Below the pieces are notes generated by a model. That model was not told where the DNA came from. It searched no databases and saw only the letters and a list, made by a program, of their open reading frames with translations. Shown here piece after piece: positions 35,678 to 44,982 of a stretch of DNA of 64,000 nucleotides. The stretch is taken from positions 1 to 64,000 of the forward strand of contig JAFSLQ010000040.1 in the NCBI GenBank assembly GCA_017448355.1, in the 5' to 3' direction. The stretch comes from Clostridia bacterium (lineage in GTDB: Bacteria; Bacillota; Clostridia; Christensenellales; Borkfalkiaceae). A program made the translations under genes and the position numbers. Every line of letters begins with the position of its first letter. The first letter of the stretch is position 1.

Positions 35678-35790
35678 TGTCTACCTCCTTTATAAAGCCT
35701 ATATCGCTTTATCGTTTATTCTCATTTTCCCGCAGGTGAAACAACAAAAAATATTAAGTTGTATGAAAGTGTTTTCACTTTCAAGTAAGT

Positions 35791-35818
35791 ATTATATTCT
35801 TCCTGATTTTTTTGTCAA
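35791..35818 (-). promoter_or_regulatory. Promoter of the 32-residue ORF
   Basis: TTGACA (35818-35813), 16-nt spacer, TATAAT (35796-35791). Nothing else on the minus strand explains it. Confidence 0.6.
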
Positions 35819-35922
35819 TCTTTTATGCGCGGTTTTTAAAAAATTTTTTATTTTTTTCTTTTCGTGTCATATAACCTTGACAAAATTTTAATTTTTTTAT
35901 GCCGTTATTCTCCCAAAAGGGT

Positions 35923-35951
35923 TTGACGGCTTTAAACTTTTGTTGTATAAT
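35923..35951 (+). promoter_or_regulatory. Promoter of the PHP-domain gene
   Basis: TTGACG (35923-35928), 17-nt spacer, TATAAT (35946-35951), 38 nt before the ATG. Confidence 0.7.
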
Positions 35952-35988
35952 TCTTTTAAATAATTATTTTAATGTTTTTTGGTAGTTT

Positions 35989-37251
35989 ATGGACGCATTG
36001 TTTGAAAAATTGAACGCACCCTTAAAAGAAGAACGCCTTGCGGCGCTTAGAGAGATTGTTAAAGCCGAAAAAGAGAAACCCGTTTTCCGCGACAACGACG
36101 CCAACAATCATATTCATACTATCTATTCTTTTTCGCCTTATTCGCCGACGAAAGCCGCGTATATGGCGTATTTAGCGGGGCTGACAAGTGCGGGCATTAT
36201 GGACCACGACTCGCTGTCCGGCGCGGAAGAGTTTAAAGCGGCGGCAAAGATTTTAGGTCTCGGCTACACCTGCGGCGTTGAAGTCCGCGCTAAATTCAAA
36301 AAGGGGTTCGGTAAAATAAATCACCCCGACCAAGCCGACTGTATTTATATGTCGGCGCACGGCGTTCCCGCTCAAAGCATTAAACCTTTAAACGATTATC
36401 TTGCGTTTTACCGTAAAAAACGCTATGAACGCGACGAGAAAATGTGCGAACTTATCACCGACAAGTACGGAAAGTTCGGCATTACTCTCGATTTTAATAA
36501 AGACGTTTATCCGCTGTCTTGCGCAAATGAAGGCGGTTCTATTACAGAAAGACATCTTTTATACGCGCTGGCTGTTAAACTTGCCGAACGCTTCGGCAGG
36601 ACGGAAGCACTTTTGAATTTTTTGGCGGACGACCTTAATCTTTCCGTTTCGGATAAAATTAAAAATTATCTTACCGACAACGAAAATCCGCACTTTTTAT
36701 ACGATTTACTCGGTGTGTTAAAGGCTGATACCAAATTTTTCTATATTGACGCCGATGAAGAAATGCCCGACGCGTATGAGTTTATTTCTCTTGTTAAGTC
36801 TTACGGCGCGATACCCGCATACGCATATCTCGGCGACGTGGGGGATTCGGTTACGGGCGATAAAAAGGCGCAGAAGTTTGAAGACGACTTTTTGCCCGAA
36901 CTTATGGAAGAATTAAAGAAAGCGGGATTTTTAGCAATCGCGTATATGCCGACCCGCAATACGCCCGCTCAACTAAATAGAATTATGCAATTCTGTCGCG
37001 AATACGGATTTTTCCAGATAAGCGGCGAAGACATCAACTCGCCACGTCAGAAATTCGCGTGCGCGGCTCTCGCAAAGCCCGAATACGCGCATTTAATTCA
37101 ATCCACTTGGGCGCTTATCGGACACGAAGCGATTTCTTCCGAAAAGGGGTTAAGTTTCGGTATGTTTTCGGCTGAAAGCATAAAAGAAACGCCTGACCTT
37201 TATAAGCGTATAGAAAAATTCGCAAAAATAGGCAAAAATACGGTAAAATAG
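35989..37251 (+). CDS. PHP-domain metal-dependent phosphoesterase-like protein
   Basis: 420 residues. The PHP superfamily motif is NNHIHTIYSFSPYSP (about 40-54), with GIMDHDSLSGAEEF (about 74-87) and GVEVRAKF; these His and Asp residues would hold two or three metals. The C-terminal part (GDVGDSVTGDKKA, then SGEDINSPRQKF) completes the barrel. Length and the missing polymerase regions exclude DnaE or PolX. The substrate is unknown; the following SDR and aldolase suggest sugar-phosphate chemistry (inference). It has a consensus promoter but no clear Shine-Dalgarno. Confidence 0.75.
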   Translation: MDALFEKLNAPLKEERLAALREIVKAEKEKPVFRDNDANNHIHTIYSFSPYSPTKAAYMAYLAGLTSAGIMDHDSLSGAEEFKAAAKILGLGYTCGVEVRAKFKKGFGKINHPDQADCIYMSAHGVPAQSIKPLNDYLAFYRKKRYERDEKMCELITDKYGKFGITLDFNKDVYPLSCANEGGSITERHLLYALAVKLAERFGRTEALLNFLADDLNLSVSDKIKNYLTDNENPHFLYDLLGVLKADTKFFYIDADEEMPDAYEFISLVKSYGAIPAYAYLGDVGDSVTGDKKAQKFEDDFLPELMEELKKAGFLAIAYMPTRNTPAQLNRIMQFCREYGFFQISGEDINSPRQKFACAALAKPEYAHLIQSTWALIGHEAISSEKGLSFGMFSAESIKETPDLYKRIEKFAKIGKNTVK

Positions 37252-37300
37252 GCGTAACTCATTACGCTTTAAAAATAAAACGGACAAAAAGGAGATAAAA

Positions 37301-38077
37301 ATGGGTTGTATCGATTTACAAGGTAAAGTTGCGGTAGTTACAGGCGCAAGTCAGGGGCTTGGCGAAGCACTCGCTAAACGCTTGGACGCGGAAGGCTGTT
37401 TCGTTGCCGTCTGCGATTTCAATATCGAAGGCGCAAAAGCCGTTGCGGCAAAACTTAAAGACGCCATCGCTATTCCCGTTGACGTAACTAACTACGAACA
37501 ATGCGAAAATATGGCGAAAACAGTTCTCGATAAATGGGGCAAAGTGGATATACTCGTTTCCAACGCGGGCATACTTAAAAGCGGAGATATTTATAATCTT
37601 ACGCCGCAGGCGTTCGCGCAGGTTACGGCGGTCAACTTAAACGGATATTTCAACGTCGTTAAGGCGTTCGCTCCCGCTATGCTCGCGGCAAAGAAAGGCA
37701 GTATTATTCAAATCAACAGTAAGTCCGGCAGAAAGGGAAGTTTCAAAAACGGCGCGTATGCGGCGAGTAAGTTCGGCGGCGTTGGCTTAACGCAAAGTTT
37801 AGCACTCGAATTCGCGGAAGCGGGCGTCAGAGTTAACTGTATTTGCCCCGGCAACCTTTTAAATTCGCCGCTTTGGGTAAATTCGCTCTTTAAACAATAC
37901 GCGGCAAATCAGGGCATAACCGAAGAACAGGTTCGCGAAAAATATATCAACCAAGTGCCGATGAAACGTTCGTGCGAATACGATGATATCGCTAACGTTA
38001 TGGTGTTCCTTGCTTCCGATTATTCGAGTTATATGACGGGGCAGGCAATTAACGTTACCGGCGGACAACAAATGTAA
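37301..38077 (+). CDS. SDR-family oxidoreductase (sugar-alcohol or sugar-phosphate dehydrogenase-like)
   Basis: 258 residues, classical SDR. The Rossmann motif is VTGASQGLGEALA (about 13-25), then LVSNAGILKSGD (NNAG position), catalytic Ser in QINSKSGRKG and YAASKFGG (Tyr-x3-Lys about 153-157). The C-terminus DYSSYMTGQAINVTGGQQM is typical of sorbitol-6-phosphate dehydrogenase-like members. It would interconvert an alcohol and a ketone with NAD(P). AAAGGAG is upstream. It sits between the PHP protein and the class II aldolase, so a ketose-phosphate product is plausible. Confidence 0.85.
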   Translation: MGCIDLQGKVAVVTGASQGLGEALAKRLDAEGCFVAVCDFNIEGAKAVAAKLKDAIAIPVDVTNYEQCENMAKTVLDKWGKVDILVSNAGILKSGDIYNLTPQAFAQVTAVNLNGYFNVVKAFAPAMLAAKKGSIIQINSKSGRKGSFKNGAYAASKFGGVGLTQSLALEFAEAGVRVNCICPGNLLNSPLWVNSLFKQYAANQGITEEQVREKYINQVPMKRSCEYDDIANVMVFLASDYSSYMTGQAINVTGGQQM

Positions 38078-38103
38078 TAAAATAAATTTTTAGGAGATAA
38101 ACT

Positions 38104-39393
38104 ATGAATTTCAATTTAATGCACCCTGCCGAGCAGATAGTTTTACTTTTAAGCAGAGTTTATCAAAAAGGATTAACCACCACTTCGGGCGGTAACCTTT
38201 CAATCAAGGACAGCGAAGGGGTTATCTGGATAACGCCTTCCGGAATAGACAAAGGCTCTTTAACCGCCGCCGATATTTGTAAGGTTTTACCTGACGGCAC
38301 GATTATAGGTAAGTACAAGCCGTCTGTCGAACTTCCTTTCCATAAGTTAGTTTATGAGACTCGTCCCGACGTTTCCGCGGTATTACACGCGCACCCGCCG
38401 GCACTCGTAAGTTACAGTTTAATCAGAAAAATTCCCGATATAAATATCGTTCCGACGCCAAGCGAAGTGTGCGGAAAAGTCGGGATAGCAAAGTACGAAG
38501 TCCCCGGCAGCGACGCGCTCGCTAACCGCATCGTCGAAGAGATAAAGAAGGGCTTAAACGTCGTTATTATGGAAAACCACGGCGTTATCACTTGTGCGGA
38601 TAACCTGTTCGAAGCGTTTAAGCGTTTCGAGACGCTGAATTTTGCCGCGTCTATCGGTATCACCGCGTCTATTATCGGTAAGCCCGTAAGCCTTACGAAA
38701 GACCAGTTGAAAATTTATTCGACGAAAGGCAATAACGTTTTGGGCGAATTTATCCCGAACGACTTTTCTTCCGACGAACGCCGTTTAAGAAAGGAAATGT
38801 GCGCGCTTATTCATAGGTCTTACGACCAAGGGCTTTTCACCAGCACGCAAGGGACTTTCTCTGTAAGACTTGATAAGCACTCGTTCTTAATTACGCCTTA
38901 CGGCGTCGACAGAAAGTATATCGAACCCGAAGACCTTGTTCGCATAGAATTCAACTGGCGCGAAGCGGGCAAAGTTCCCAGCCGTTCGGTAGGCTTGCAT
39001 AGGCTTATATACGACGAACATCCCGAAATTAACGCGATAACCGTTGCGCAACCCAAGCACGTTATGGCTTTCGGTGCAACGCACGCGCATCTCGACAGCA
39101 GAACGATTCCCGAATCGTATATCTCTATGCGCGATATCGTGGTGTTGCCGTTCGGTACGAACATTGTTGACCCTGAAAAACTTTCCGCGTCGATAAGCGT
39201 ACACTCGCCCGTAGTTTTAATCCAGAACGACAGCGTTATAAGCACGGGTACTTCGCTCATCAATGCGTTCGACCGCTTAGAAGTCGCCGAGTTTACCGCA
39301 AACACGATTATTCACGCCAAGATGATAGGCAATATCGTTATGATTAACGACAAGGAAGTCGAAGATATCAATCAAGCCTTCCATCTCAATTAA
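38104..39393 (+). CDS. Tandem class II aldolase-like protein
   Basis: 429 residues made of two class II aldolase/adducin domains. Domain 1 (about 1-205) has SGGNLSIKD, the zinc ligands [11 protein letters not shown] (about 99-109) and ENHGVIT. Domain 2 (about 225-429) keeps the fold ([21 protein letters not shown]) but where HAHP should be it reads [11 protein letters not shown], and the later position is QNDSVIS, so it probably lacks zinc. The protein would cleave a sugar 1-phosphate (fuculose- or rhamnulose-1-phosphate type) to DHAP and an aldehyde. It is in an operon with the SDR. Confidence 0.8.
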   Translation: MNFNLMHPAEQIVLLLSRVYQKGLTTTSGGNLSIKDSEGVIWITPSGIDKGSLTAADICKVLPDGTIIGKYKPSVELPFHKLVYETRPDVSAVLHAHPPALVSYSLIRKIPDINIVPTPSEVCGKVGIAKYEVPGSDALANRIVEEIKKGLNVVIMENHGVITCADNLFEAFKRFETLNFAASIGITASIIGKPVSLTKDQLKIYSTKGNNVLGEFIPNDFSSDERRLRKEMCALIHRSYDQGLFTSTQGTFSVRLDKHSFLITPYGVDRKYIEPEDLVRIEFNWREAGKVPSRSVGLHRLIYDEHPEINAITVAQPKHVMAFGATHAHLDSRTIPESYISMRDIVVLPFGTNIVDPEKLSASISVHSPVVLIQNDSVISTGTSLINAFDRLEVAEFTANTIIHAKMIGNIVMINDKEVEDINQAFHLN

Positions 39394-39400
39394 CAAAAAT

Positions 39401-39428
39401 AAAAGCGACTGCTTCGGCTCTCGCTTTT
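39401..39428 (+). terminator. Weak hairpin after the aldolase gene
   Basis: AAAAGCGA, 12-nt loop, TCGCTTTT followed by ACTTTAT. It could be a partial terminator between the aldolase and the IMP dehydrogenase genes. Confidence 0.5.
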
Positions 39429-39457
39429 ACTTTATAAAAAACTTAAAGGAGGAGTTT

Positions 39458-40963
39458 ATGGCAAAATTTATTGCTGAACCCGCTCATACTTTCAACGAAT
39501 ATTTGCTTATTCCCGGTTATTCGTCAACCGATTGCGTGCCGGCAAACGTCAGTTTAAAAACCCCCGTCGTTAAGTACAAAAAAGGCGAAACGCCTGCGCT
39601 TTCGATGAATATTCCGCTTGTTTCCGCGGTTATGCAGTCGGTGTCGGGCGATAAACTCGCCGTCGCACTTGCAAAAGAAGGCGGCATATCCTTCATTTAC
39701 GGCTCGCAGACGGTCGAAGAACAGGCGGCGATGGTGGCGAAAGTCAAGGCGTTTAAGGCAGGATTCGTCGTTTCCGATTCCAACCTTCCTATAAACGCAA
39801 CTCTTGCGGACGTGATTGACTTAAAACAGCGTACGGGGCATTCTACGATGGCGGTAACTTCCGACGGCACGGCAAACGGTAAACTTTTAGGCATTGTTAC
39901 AGGTCGGGATTATCGCGTAAGTCGTATGTCGCCTGACGAAAAGGTCGCGGATTTTATGACCCCGTTTTCTAAACTTGTCTATGCTAAAAACGGCGTTTCG
40001 CTTAAAGTGGCGAACGATATTATCTGGGAACATAAACTCAATTCTCTTCCGATAATTGACGACGACGGGCGTCTTGTAAGTTTTGTGTTCAGAAAGGACT
40101 ACGAGTCGCATAAGGAAAATCCGCTGGAACTTTTAGACGGTGAAAAGCGTTTCGTGGTAGGTGCGGGCGTAAATACCCGTGACTATAAAACGCGTATTCC
40201 CGCGCTTATCGAAGCGGGCGCGGACGTGTTCTGTATAGATTCTTCGGAAGGTTTTTCCGAGTGGCAGAAACTGACTATCGACTGGGTGCGTGCGGTTTAC
40301 GGCGATAAAGTGAAAATCGGCGCGGGCAACGTTGTTGACGGTGCAGGGTTCAGATTTTTGGCGGAAGCGGGTGCGGACTTCGTTAAAGTCGGCATCGGCG
40401 GCGGTTCTATCTGCATAACCCGTGAGACGAAGGGAATAGGCAGGGGACAGGCTACCGCGCTTATAGACGTTTGCGCCGAACGCGATAAATATTTTGAAGA
40501 GACGGGAATTTACGTACCCGTATGTTCGGACGGCGGCATAGTTCACGATTACCATATGACTTTGGCTCTCGCTATGGGGGCGGACTTCTTGATGCTTGGG
40601 CGATACTTTGCCCGCTTTGAAGAAAGCCCTACCCGTAAGTTTACGTTAAACGGAAACGTAGTGAAAGAATACTGGGGCGAAGGCAGTAACCGCGCGCGCA
40701 ACTGGCAGCGCTACGACCTTGGCGGAGACGCTAAATTGTCCTTTGAAGAAGGCGTGGATTCTTACGTGCCGTATGCGGGATATTTAAAGGATAACGTTTC
40801 GGTATCGCTTGCTAAAATCAAGTCGACTATGTGCAACTGCGGCGCGCTTTCCATTAAAGAATTGCAACAAAAAGCGACTTTAACGCTTGTGTCCGCAACG
40901 AGTATAGTAGAAGGCGGCGCGCACGACGTAGTGTTAAAAGAAACCCCGCAGCATAAAAATTAA
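39458..40963 (+). CDS. guaB: IMP dehydrogenase (Tritrichomonas-like type)
   Basis: 501 residues. (beta/alpha)8 barrel with two inserted CBS domains (about 100-220). The catalytic loop is [12 protein letters not shown] with Cys319; [19 protein letters not shown] holds the phosphate site, and the flap includes [16 protein letters not shown], where most bacteria have a Met-Gly-Ser and Arg-Tyr flap. It oxidises IMP to XMP with NAD. The N-terminus [20 protein letters not shown] and C-terminus [13 protein letters not shown] closely match my recollection of the Tritrichomonas foetus enzyme, whose catalytic residue is also Cys319. AAGGAGG upstream. Confidence 0.93.
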   Translation: MAKFIAEPAHTFNEYLLIPGYSSTDCVPANVSLKTPVVKYKKGETPALSMNIPLVSAVMQSVSGDKLAVALAKEGGISFIYGSQTVEEQAAMVAKVKAFKAGFVVSDSNLPINATLADVIDLKQRTGHSTMAVTSDGTANGKLLGIVTGRDYRVSRMSPDEKVADFMTPFSKLVYAKNGVSLKVANDIIWEHKLNSLPIIDDDGRLVSFVFRKDYESHKENPLELLDGEKRFVVGAGVNTRDYKTRIPALIEAGADVFCIDSSEGFSEWQKLTIDWVRAVYGDKVKIGAGNVVDGAGFRFLAEAGADFVKVGIGGGSICITRETKGIGRGQATALIDVCAERDKYFEETGIYVPVCSDGGIVHDYHMTLALAMGADFLMLGRYFARFEESPTRKFTLNGNVVKEYWGEGSNRARNWQRYDLGGDAKLSFEEGVDSYVPYAGYLKDNVSVSLAKIKSTMCNCGALSIKELQQKATLTLVSATSIVEGGAHDVVLKETPQHKN

Positions 40964-40981
40964 AATAGCATTTAAAATTCT

Positions 40982-41021
40982 TTCGCCCCCGCGCTTTTTT
41001 GCTAAAAAACGCGGGGGCGAA
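40982..41021. terminator. Bidirectional terminator between guaB and the DeoR gene
   Basis: TTCGCCCCCGCG pairs with CGCGGGGGCGAA; the inner CTTTTTTGCTAAAAAA can extend the stem. The genes on both sides converge here. Confidence 0.65.
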
Positions 41022-41025
41022 CCCT

Positions 41026-41805
41026 TTATATCGGTTTATCCATCGCGGCGGAGAGAAGTTTGCATTTGGATTTTTTAAGCCGTTCCATAAATTCCGCCGG
41101 CGGCGTTTTGTCGGTTATAAAATAGTCTATGTCGTCAAAAGTAAAGTCGGTACACATAAAAGTTTTTCCGAACTTCGTCGAGTCGCAAAGCATTGCGACT
41201 TTTTCGGAATTAGCGCGCATTTGCCGTTTTAATTTCGATTGCTCTATATCCGCGTCGGTAAAACCTGACTTTACGTCCGCACCCGTGCAGGATAAAAGCG
41301 CGATGTCGGCGTGAATTCGCGATATATAATCTATCGTGTCAGTTCCCGTTATGGAGTTCGAGTGGTTGCGTATCTGCCCGCCCGCAAGATAAATTTTTAT
41401 ATTATTCGTTTGCGAAAGCAAAAGCGCGTTCCTTATTCCTATCGTGGTTACCGAAAGATATTTAAGATTATCTAAAAGCGGTATCACGAATCCCACCGTA
41501 GAACTCGAATCCATAAACACAGAATTGCCGTTTTTTATAAGTTGATAAGCAATAAGCGCCATGGCGCGTTTTGCCGCCGTGTTCTCCTGTTCGCGGATGA
41601 TAAAAGGCGACTCCTCCGCGCTCGAAAGGAAAGGTATCGCGCCCCCGTGCGAACGCTTAATTAAACCTTGCTTTTCCATTTGCGCAAGGTCGCGGCGGAT
41701 GGTCGCACCGGATACGAATAGTTCCGCCGCCAACTCTTCCACCGTCGCCGACTTGTTTTTATTTAAAATTTCTAAGATTTCGTCTTGTCTTTTAAGCGAT
41801 AGCAT
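41026..41805 (-). CDS. DeoR/GlpR-family transcriptional regulator
   Basis: 259 residues. N-terminal winged helix: MLSLKRQDEILEILNKNKSA, then TVEELAAELFVSGATIRRDL, then KQGLIKRSHGGAIPF. The C-terminal DeoRC effector domain has MDSSSTVGFVIPLLDN and GGQIRNHSNSITG, and ends DKTPPAEFMERLKKS. These usually repress sugar operons and respond to a phosphorylated sugar. It is transcribed divergently from the dehydrogenase at 41982, its probable target. Confidence 0.92.
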   Translation of the reverse strand: MLSLKRQDEILEILNKNKSATVEELAAELFVSGATIRRDLAQMEKQGLIKRSHGGAIPFLSSAEESPFIIREQENTAAKRAMALIAYQLIKNGNSVFMDSSSTVGFVIPLLDNLKYLSVTTIGIRNALLLSQTNNIKIYLAGGQIRNHSNSITGTDTIDYISRIHADIALLSCTGADVKSGFTDADIEQSKLKRQMRANSEKVAMLCDSTKFGKTFMCTDFTFDDIDYFITDKTPPAEFMERLKKSKCKLLSAAMDKPI

Positions 41806-41981
41806 ATTTCACCTTTAATCAGATTTTTTCAAAAAGTTTTTCAATTCGTGCGCATTTTTGCGCATTTGTGTTCAAATTATAGCATAAAAAAATTTGTTTT
41901 GCAACTTTATTTCAAACAAAAACAAAACACGCTTTATATGTTATACTCTATATGTAAAATAATGATATAGGAGTATGTTTT
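41806..41981. promoter_or_regulatory. Divergent control region of the DeoR gene and the sugar-phosphate dehydrogenase
   Basis: Minus-strand promoter TTGCAA (41904-41899), 17 nt, TATAAT (41881-41876). The plus strand has TATACT (about 41942-41947) without a clear -35, as expected for an activated or weak promoter. Candidate operators are the direct repeat TGCGCATTT (41849-41857 and 41859-41867) and an A-rich run of ACAAA repeats (about 41913-41930) of the type bound by DeoR proteins. Confidence 0.5.
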
Positions 41982-43247
41982 ATGAAAACCAAAGCGGTAA
42001 GATTGTACGGCGTTAACGATTTACGCCTTGAAGAATTCGAACTTCCCGAAATAAAGGATGACGAAATACTTGCGAAAGTTGTTTCGGACAGTATTTGTAT
42101 GTCGTCTTTTAAGGCGGCGGAACAGGGTGCAAGTCATAAGCGCGTGCCAAGCGACGTTGCCGAAAATCCGGTTATTATCGGGCACGAATTTTGCGGCGAT
42201 ATAATTAAAGTCGGCAAAAAGTGGCAGCATAAATTTAAAGAAGGCGATAAGTTCGGTATTCAGCCGGCGATGAACCTTCCGGAAAATCCTTTTTACGCAC
42301 CCGGATACTCTTATAAATACATAGGCGGCGATTCGCAGTACGTGATTATCCCGAACGAAGTTATGGAAACGGACTGCCTTATCCCGTATAACGGCGACAG
42401 TTATTTTAAAGCGTCGCTTGCCGAACCTATGTCCTGCATTATTGCCGGTTATCACGAAAACTATCATACGCATTACGAAACGCACACTCACGAAATGGGG
42501 ATAAAAGAAGGCGGCGCGGTTGCGATTCTCGCGGGCGTAGGTCCTATGGGACTCGGCTGTGTGGATTACGGTATCCACGGCGACAGAAAACCTTCTTTAA
42601 TGGTTGTTACCGATATCGACCAGGCGCGTCTTGACAGGGCGGCAACCCTTTTAACGGTTGAAGAAGCGGCGAAAAACGGCGTAAAACTAGTTTACGTCAA
42701 TACTTCGGCAATCGAAGACCCCGTAAAATATATGAAGGATTTAAACGGCGGTAAAGGTTTTGACGACGTATTCGTATATGCGCCTGTTTCCGCGCTTGTG
42801 GAACAGGGCGACGCGCTACTTGGCGACGGCGGATGCTTAAACTTCTTCGCTGGCCCTATAAAGACCGACTTTTCCGCAAAATTCAATTTCTACGACGTGC
42901 ATTATGCCTTCCACAGAATAACCGGTACTTCCGGCGGAAATACGAGCGATTTGAGAGAAGCGCTAAGATTAGCGGGTGAAGGCAGAATCAATCCGTCTAT
43001 TATGATTTCTCACGTCGGGGGACTTGACAGCGTTGTGGATACAACCTTAAACCTTCCCAACATTAAAGGCGCAAAGAAACTTGTTTACACGCACATCTCG
43101 ATGCCTATGACGGCGATAGCGGACTTTGAAGAATTAGGAAAGACCGACCCGTTCTATAAAGACCTTTCGGAAATTTGCAAAAAGCATAACGGAATCTGGT
43201 CGGCCGAAGCGGAAAAATACATTCTCGCAAACGCTAAAAAGATATAA
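41982..43247 (+). CDS. Zinc-dependent dehydrogenase, L-sorbose-1-phosphate reductase-like
   Basis: 421 residues of the medium-chain dehydrogenase superfamily. Zinc-site region: SDSICMSSFKAAEQG (Cys about 37) and VIIGHEFCGDIIKVGKK (GHE about 63-65); the cofactor domain has AILAGVGPMGLGCVDYG (about 178-194). The length and insert (HENYHTHYETHTHEMG) fit the SorE-like subgroup, which reduces L-sorbose 1-phosphate to glucitol 6-phosphate. No PTS or kinase gene lies nearby, so the substrate is open. Regulated by the divergent DeoR gene (inference). GGAG precedes the ATG. Confidence 0.75.
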   Translation: MKTKAVRLYGVNDLRLEEFELPEIKDDEILAKVVSDSICMSSFKAAEQGASHKRVPSDVAENPVIIGHEFCGDIIKVGKKWQHKFKEGDKFGIQPAMNLPENPFYAPGYSYKYIGGDSQYVIIPNEVMETDCLIPYNGDSYFKASLAEPMSCIIAGYHENYHTHYETHTHEMGIKEGGAVAILAGVGPMGLGCVDYGIHGDRKPSLMVVTDIDQARLDRAATLLTVEEAAKNGVKLVYVNTSAIEDPVKYMKDLNGGKGFDDVFVYAPVSALVEQGDALLGDGGCLNFFAGPIKTDFSAKFNFYDVHYAFHRITGTSGGNTSDLREALRLAGEGRINPSIMISHVGGLDSVVDTTLNLPNIKGAKKLVYTHISMPMTAIADFEELGKTDPFYKDLSEICKKHNGIWSAEAEKYILANAKKI

Positions 43248-43327
43248 ATTGCGAAATCGCGCGGCGAAAAACGCTTGCGCCTTTTTGCGTTTTAAAGACG
43301 ATATAATTTTATTCAAGGAGATTTTAT

Positions 43328-44965
43328 ATGGCAAATCCTGTACTTATGCCAAAGCAGGGCATTACGGTGGAAAGTTGTATTCTCACCAAGTGGAATGTTA
43401 AAGTCGGCGACACGGTTAAAGTCGGCGACGTGCTGTTTTCGTTTGAAACGGACAAGTCGTCCATCGACTACAACGCCGAAGCGGAAGGCGAAATTCTCGC
43501 ACTCCTTTGTGAAGAAGGCGACGAAGTTCCCGTTCTTTCGCCCGTTGCCGTGATAGGTAAAAAAGGCGAAGATATTTCCGCATTTAAAGCGGGCGGCGAA
43601 GCGCCCAAAGCGGAAGAAGTGGCGGCAGCACCCGCCGCGCAGACGGCTGCGCCCGCGGCGAAAGTTATTCCCGCGGATATAAAGGCAACCCCCGTAAATA
43701 TGCCGAAATCGGGCATCACGGTGGAAAGTTGTATTCTTACGAAAATCGGCGTTAAAGTCGGCGATAAAGTTAATAAGGGCGACAATATCTTTTCTTACGA
43801 AACGGATAAATCGTCTTTTGATTTGGAATCGGAAGCGGAAGGCGAAGTTCTCGCTATCTTCTTTGCGGAAGGCGACGAAGTGCCGGTAGGCGCTTGCGTT
43901 ATGGCAATCGGCGAACACGGCGTGGACGCTTCGTGTTTTGCGCCGAACGGCAGCGCGCCCAAGGCTGAAGAAGTAAAAGCCGCCCCCGCGCCCGCAAAAG
44001 AGACCGCAGCCCCCGCAAAAGAGACTGCACCGTCTGCGGCTAAAACCGATAACGGCAGAATATTTGCGTCGCCGAGAGCAAAAAATTTAGCCGAAAAACT
44101 CGGCGTCGATTTATCGACCGCGACCCCAACAGGTCCTAACGGCAGAATTATAGAACGCGACGTCAGGGAAGCAAGCGTCAATCCGAAAACGGCAATCGCG
44201 CCCGCGAAAGAGACTGCGCTCGTTTCAAAGGCGGAAAGTGCGGACGTTAAGGCGTTTAAGGACGAAAAGATGTCCAACATCAGAAAGGTCATCGCAAAGA
44301 ATATGGTGATGAGTTTATCTACGATGGCGCAACTTACGCATACGCTTTCTTTCGATTGCACGAACGTAATGGAATTCAGAAAATATTTAAAAGACAATGC
44401 GGAAAAACTCAAACTTCCGAATATCACCGTCAACAACATTATCGTTTTCGCGGTGTCGAGAGTGCTTAAAAACCACAGGGATTTGAACGCGAACTTAATA
44501 AACGGCGACACGATGCGTTACTTCGAACACACTAATATCGGTATCGCGACGGACACTCCGCGCGGACTTTTAGTGCCTACGCTTTTCGGCGCGGATTTAA
44601 TGAGTTTATCGGAAATCGCCGCTAAATCCAAAAAATTATCTTCGGACGCGATAGACGGAAAACTTTCGCCCGACCTTTTAACCGGCGGCTCGTTTACGGT
44701 ATCCAACGTCGGCACGATGGGAATAGAAAGTTTCACGCCGGTTGTTAATCCGCCGCAGACGGGAATCTTAGGCGTAAACACCTTGGAAACGCGCGTAAAA
44801 CTCGGCAAGAACGGCGAAATTATCCCGTACACCGCTATGAGTTTGTCGCTCTCCTACGACCACAGGGCGCTTGACGGCGCGCCTGCGTCAAGGTTCTTAA
44901 AAGAACTCAAAGATTATCTCGAAAATTTCAGTTTCAACCTTTTGGCTGATTCTAAATGCATTTAA
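43328..44965 (+). CDS. Dihydrolipoamide acyltransferase (E2), two lipoyl domains
   Basis: 545 residues. Lipoyl domain 1 carries ETDKSSID (lipoyl-Lys about 43) and domain 2 ETDKSSFD (Lys about 160), each followed by an Ala-Pro-Lys-Glu-rich linker. The E1/E3-binding domain is about 243-275 (RIFASPRAKNLAEKLGVD). The catalytic domain ends in YDHRALDGAPASRFL (His and Asp about 510-514). It transfers the acyl group to CoA in a 2-oxo acid or acetoin dehydrogenase complex. AAGGAG upstream, with a TATAAT at 43302-43307 but no good -35. Followed by E3 and E1. Confidence 0.93.
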   Translation: MANPVLMPKQGITVESCILTKWNVKVGDTVKVGDVLFSFETDKSSIDYNAEAEGEILALLCEEGDEVPVLSPVAVIGKKGEDISAFKAGGEAPKAEEVAAAPAAQTAAPAAKVIPADIKATPVNMPKSGITVESCILTKIGVKVGDKVNKGDNIFSYETDKSSFDLESEAEGEVLAIFFAEGDEVPVGACVMAIGEHGVDASCFAPNGSAPKAEEVKAAPAPAKETAAPAKETAPSAAKTDNGRIFASPRAKNLAEKLGVDLSTATPTGPNGRIIERDVREASVNPKTAIAPAKETALVSKAESADVKAFKDEKMSNIRKVIAKNMVMSLSTMAQLTHTLSFDCTNVMEFRKYLKDNAEKLKLPNITVNNIIVFAVSRVLKNHRDLNANLINGDTMRYFEHTNIGIATDTPRGLLVPTLFGADLMSLSEIAAKSKKLSSDAIDGKLSPDLLTGGSFTVSNVGTMGIESFTPVVNPPQTGILGVNTLETRVKLGKNGEIIPYTAMSLSLSYDHRALDGAPASRFLKELKDYLENFSFNLLADSKCI

Positions 44966-44982
44966 TATAAGGAGAAAACGTG

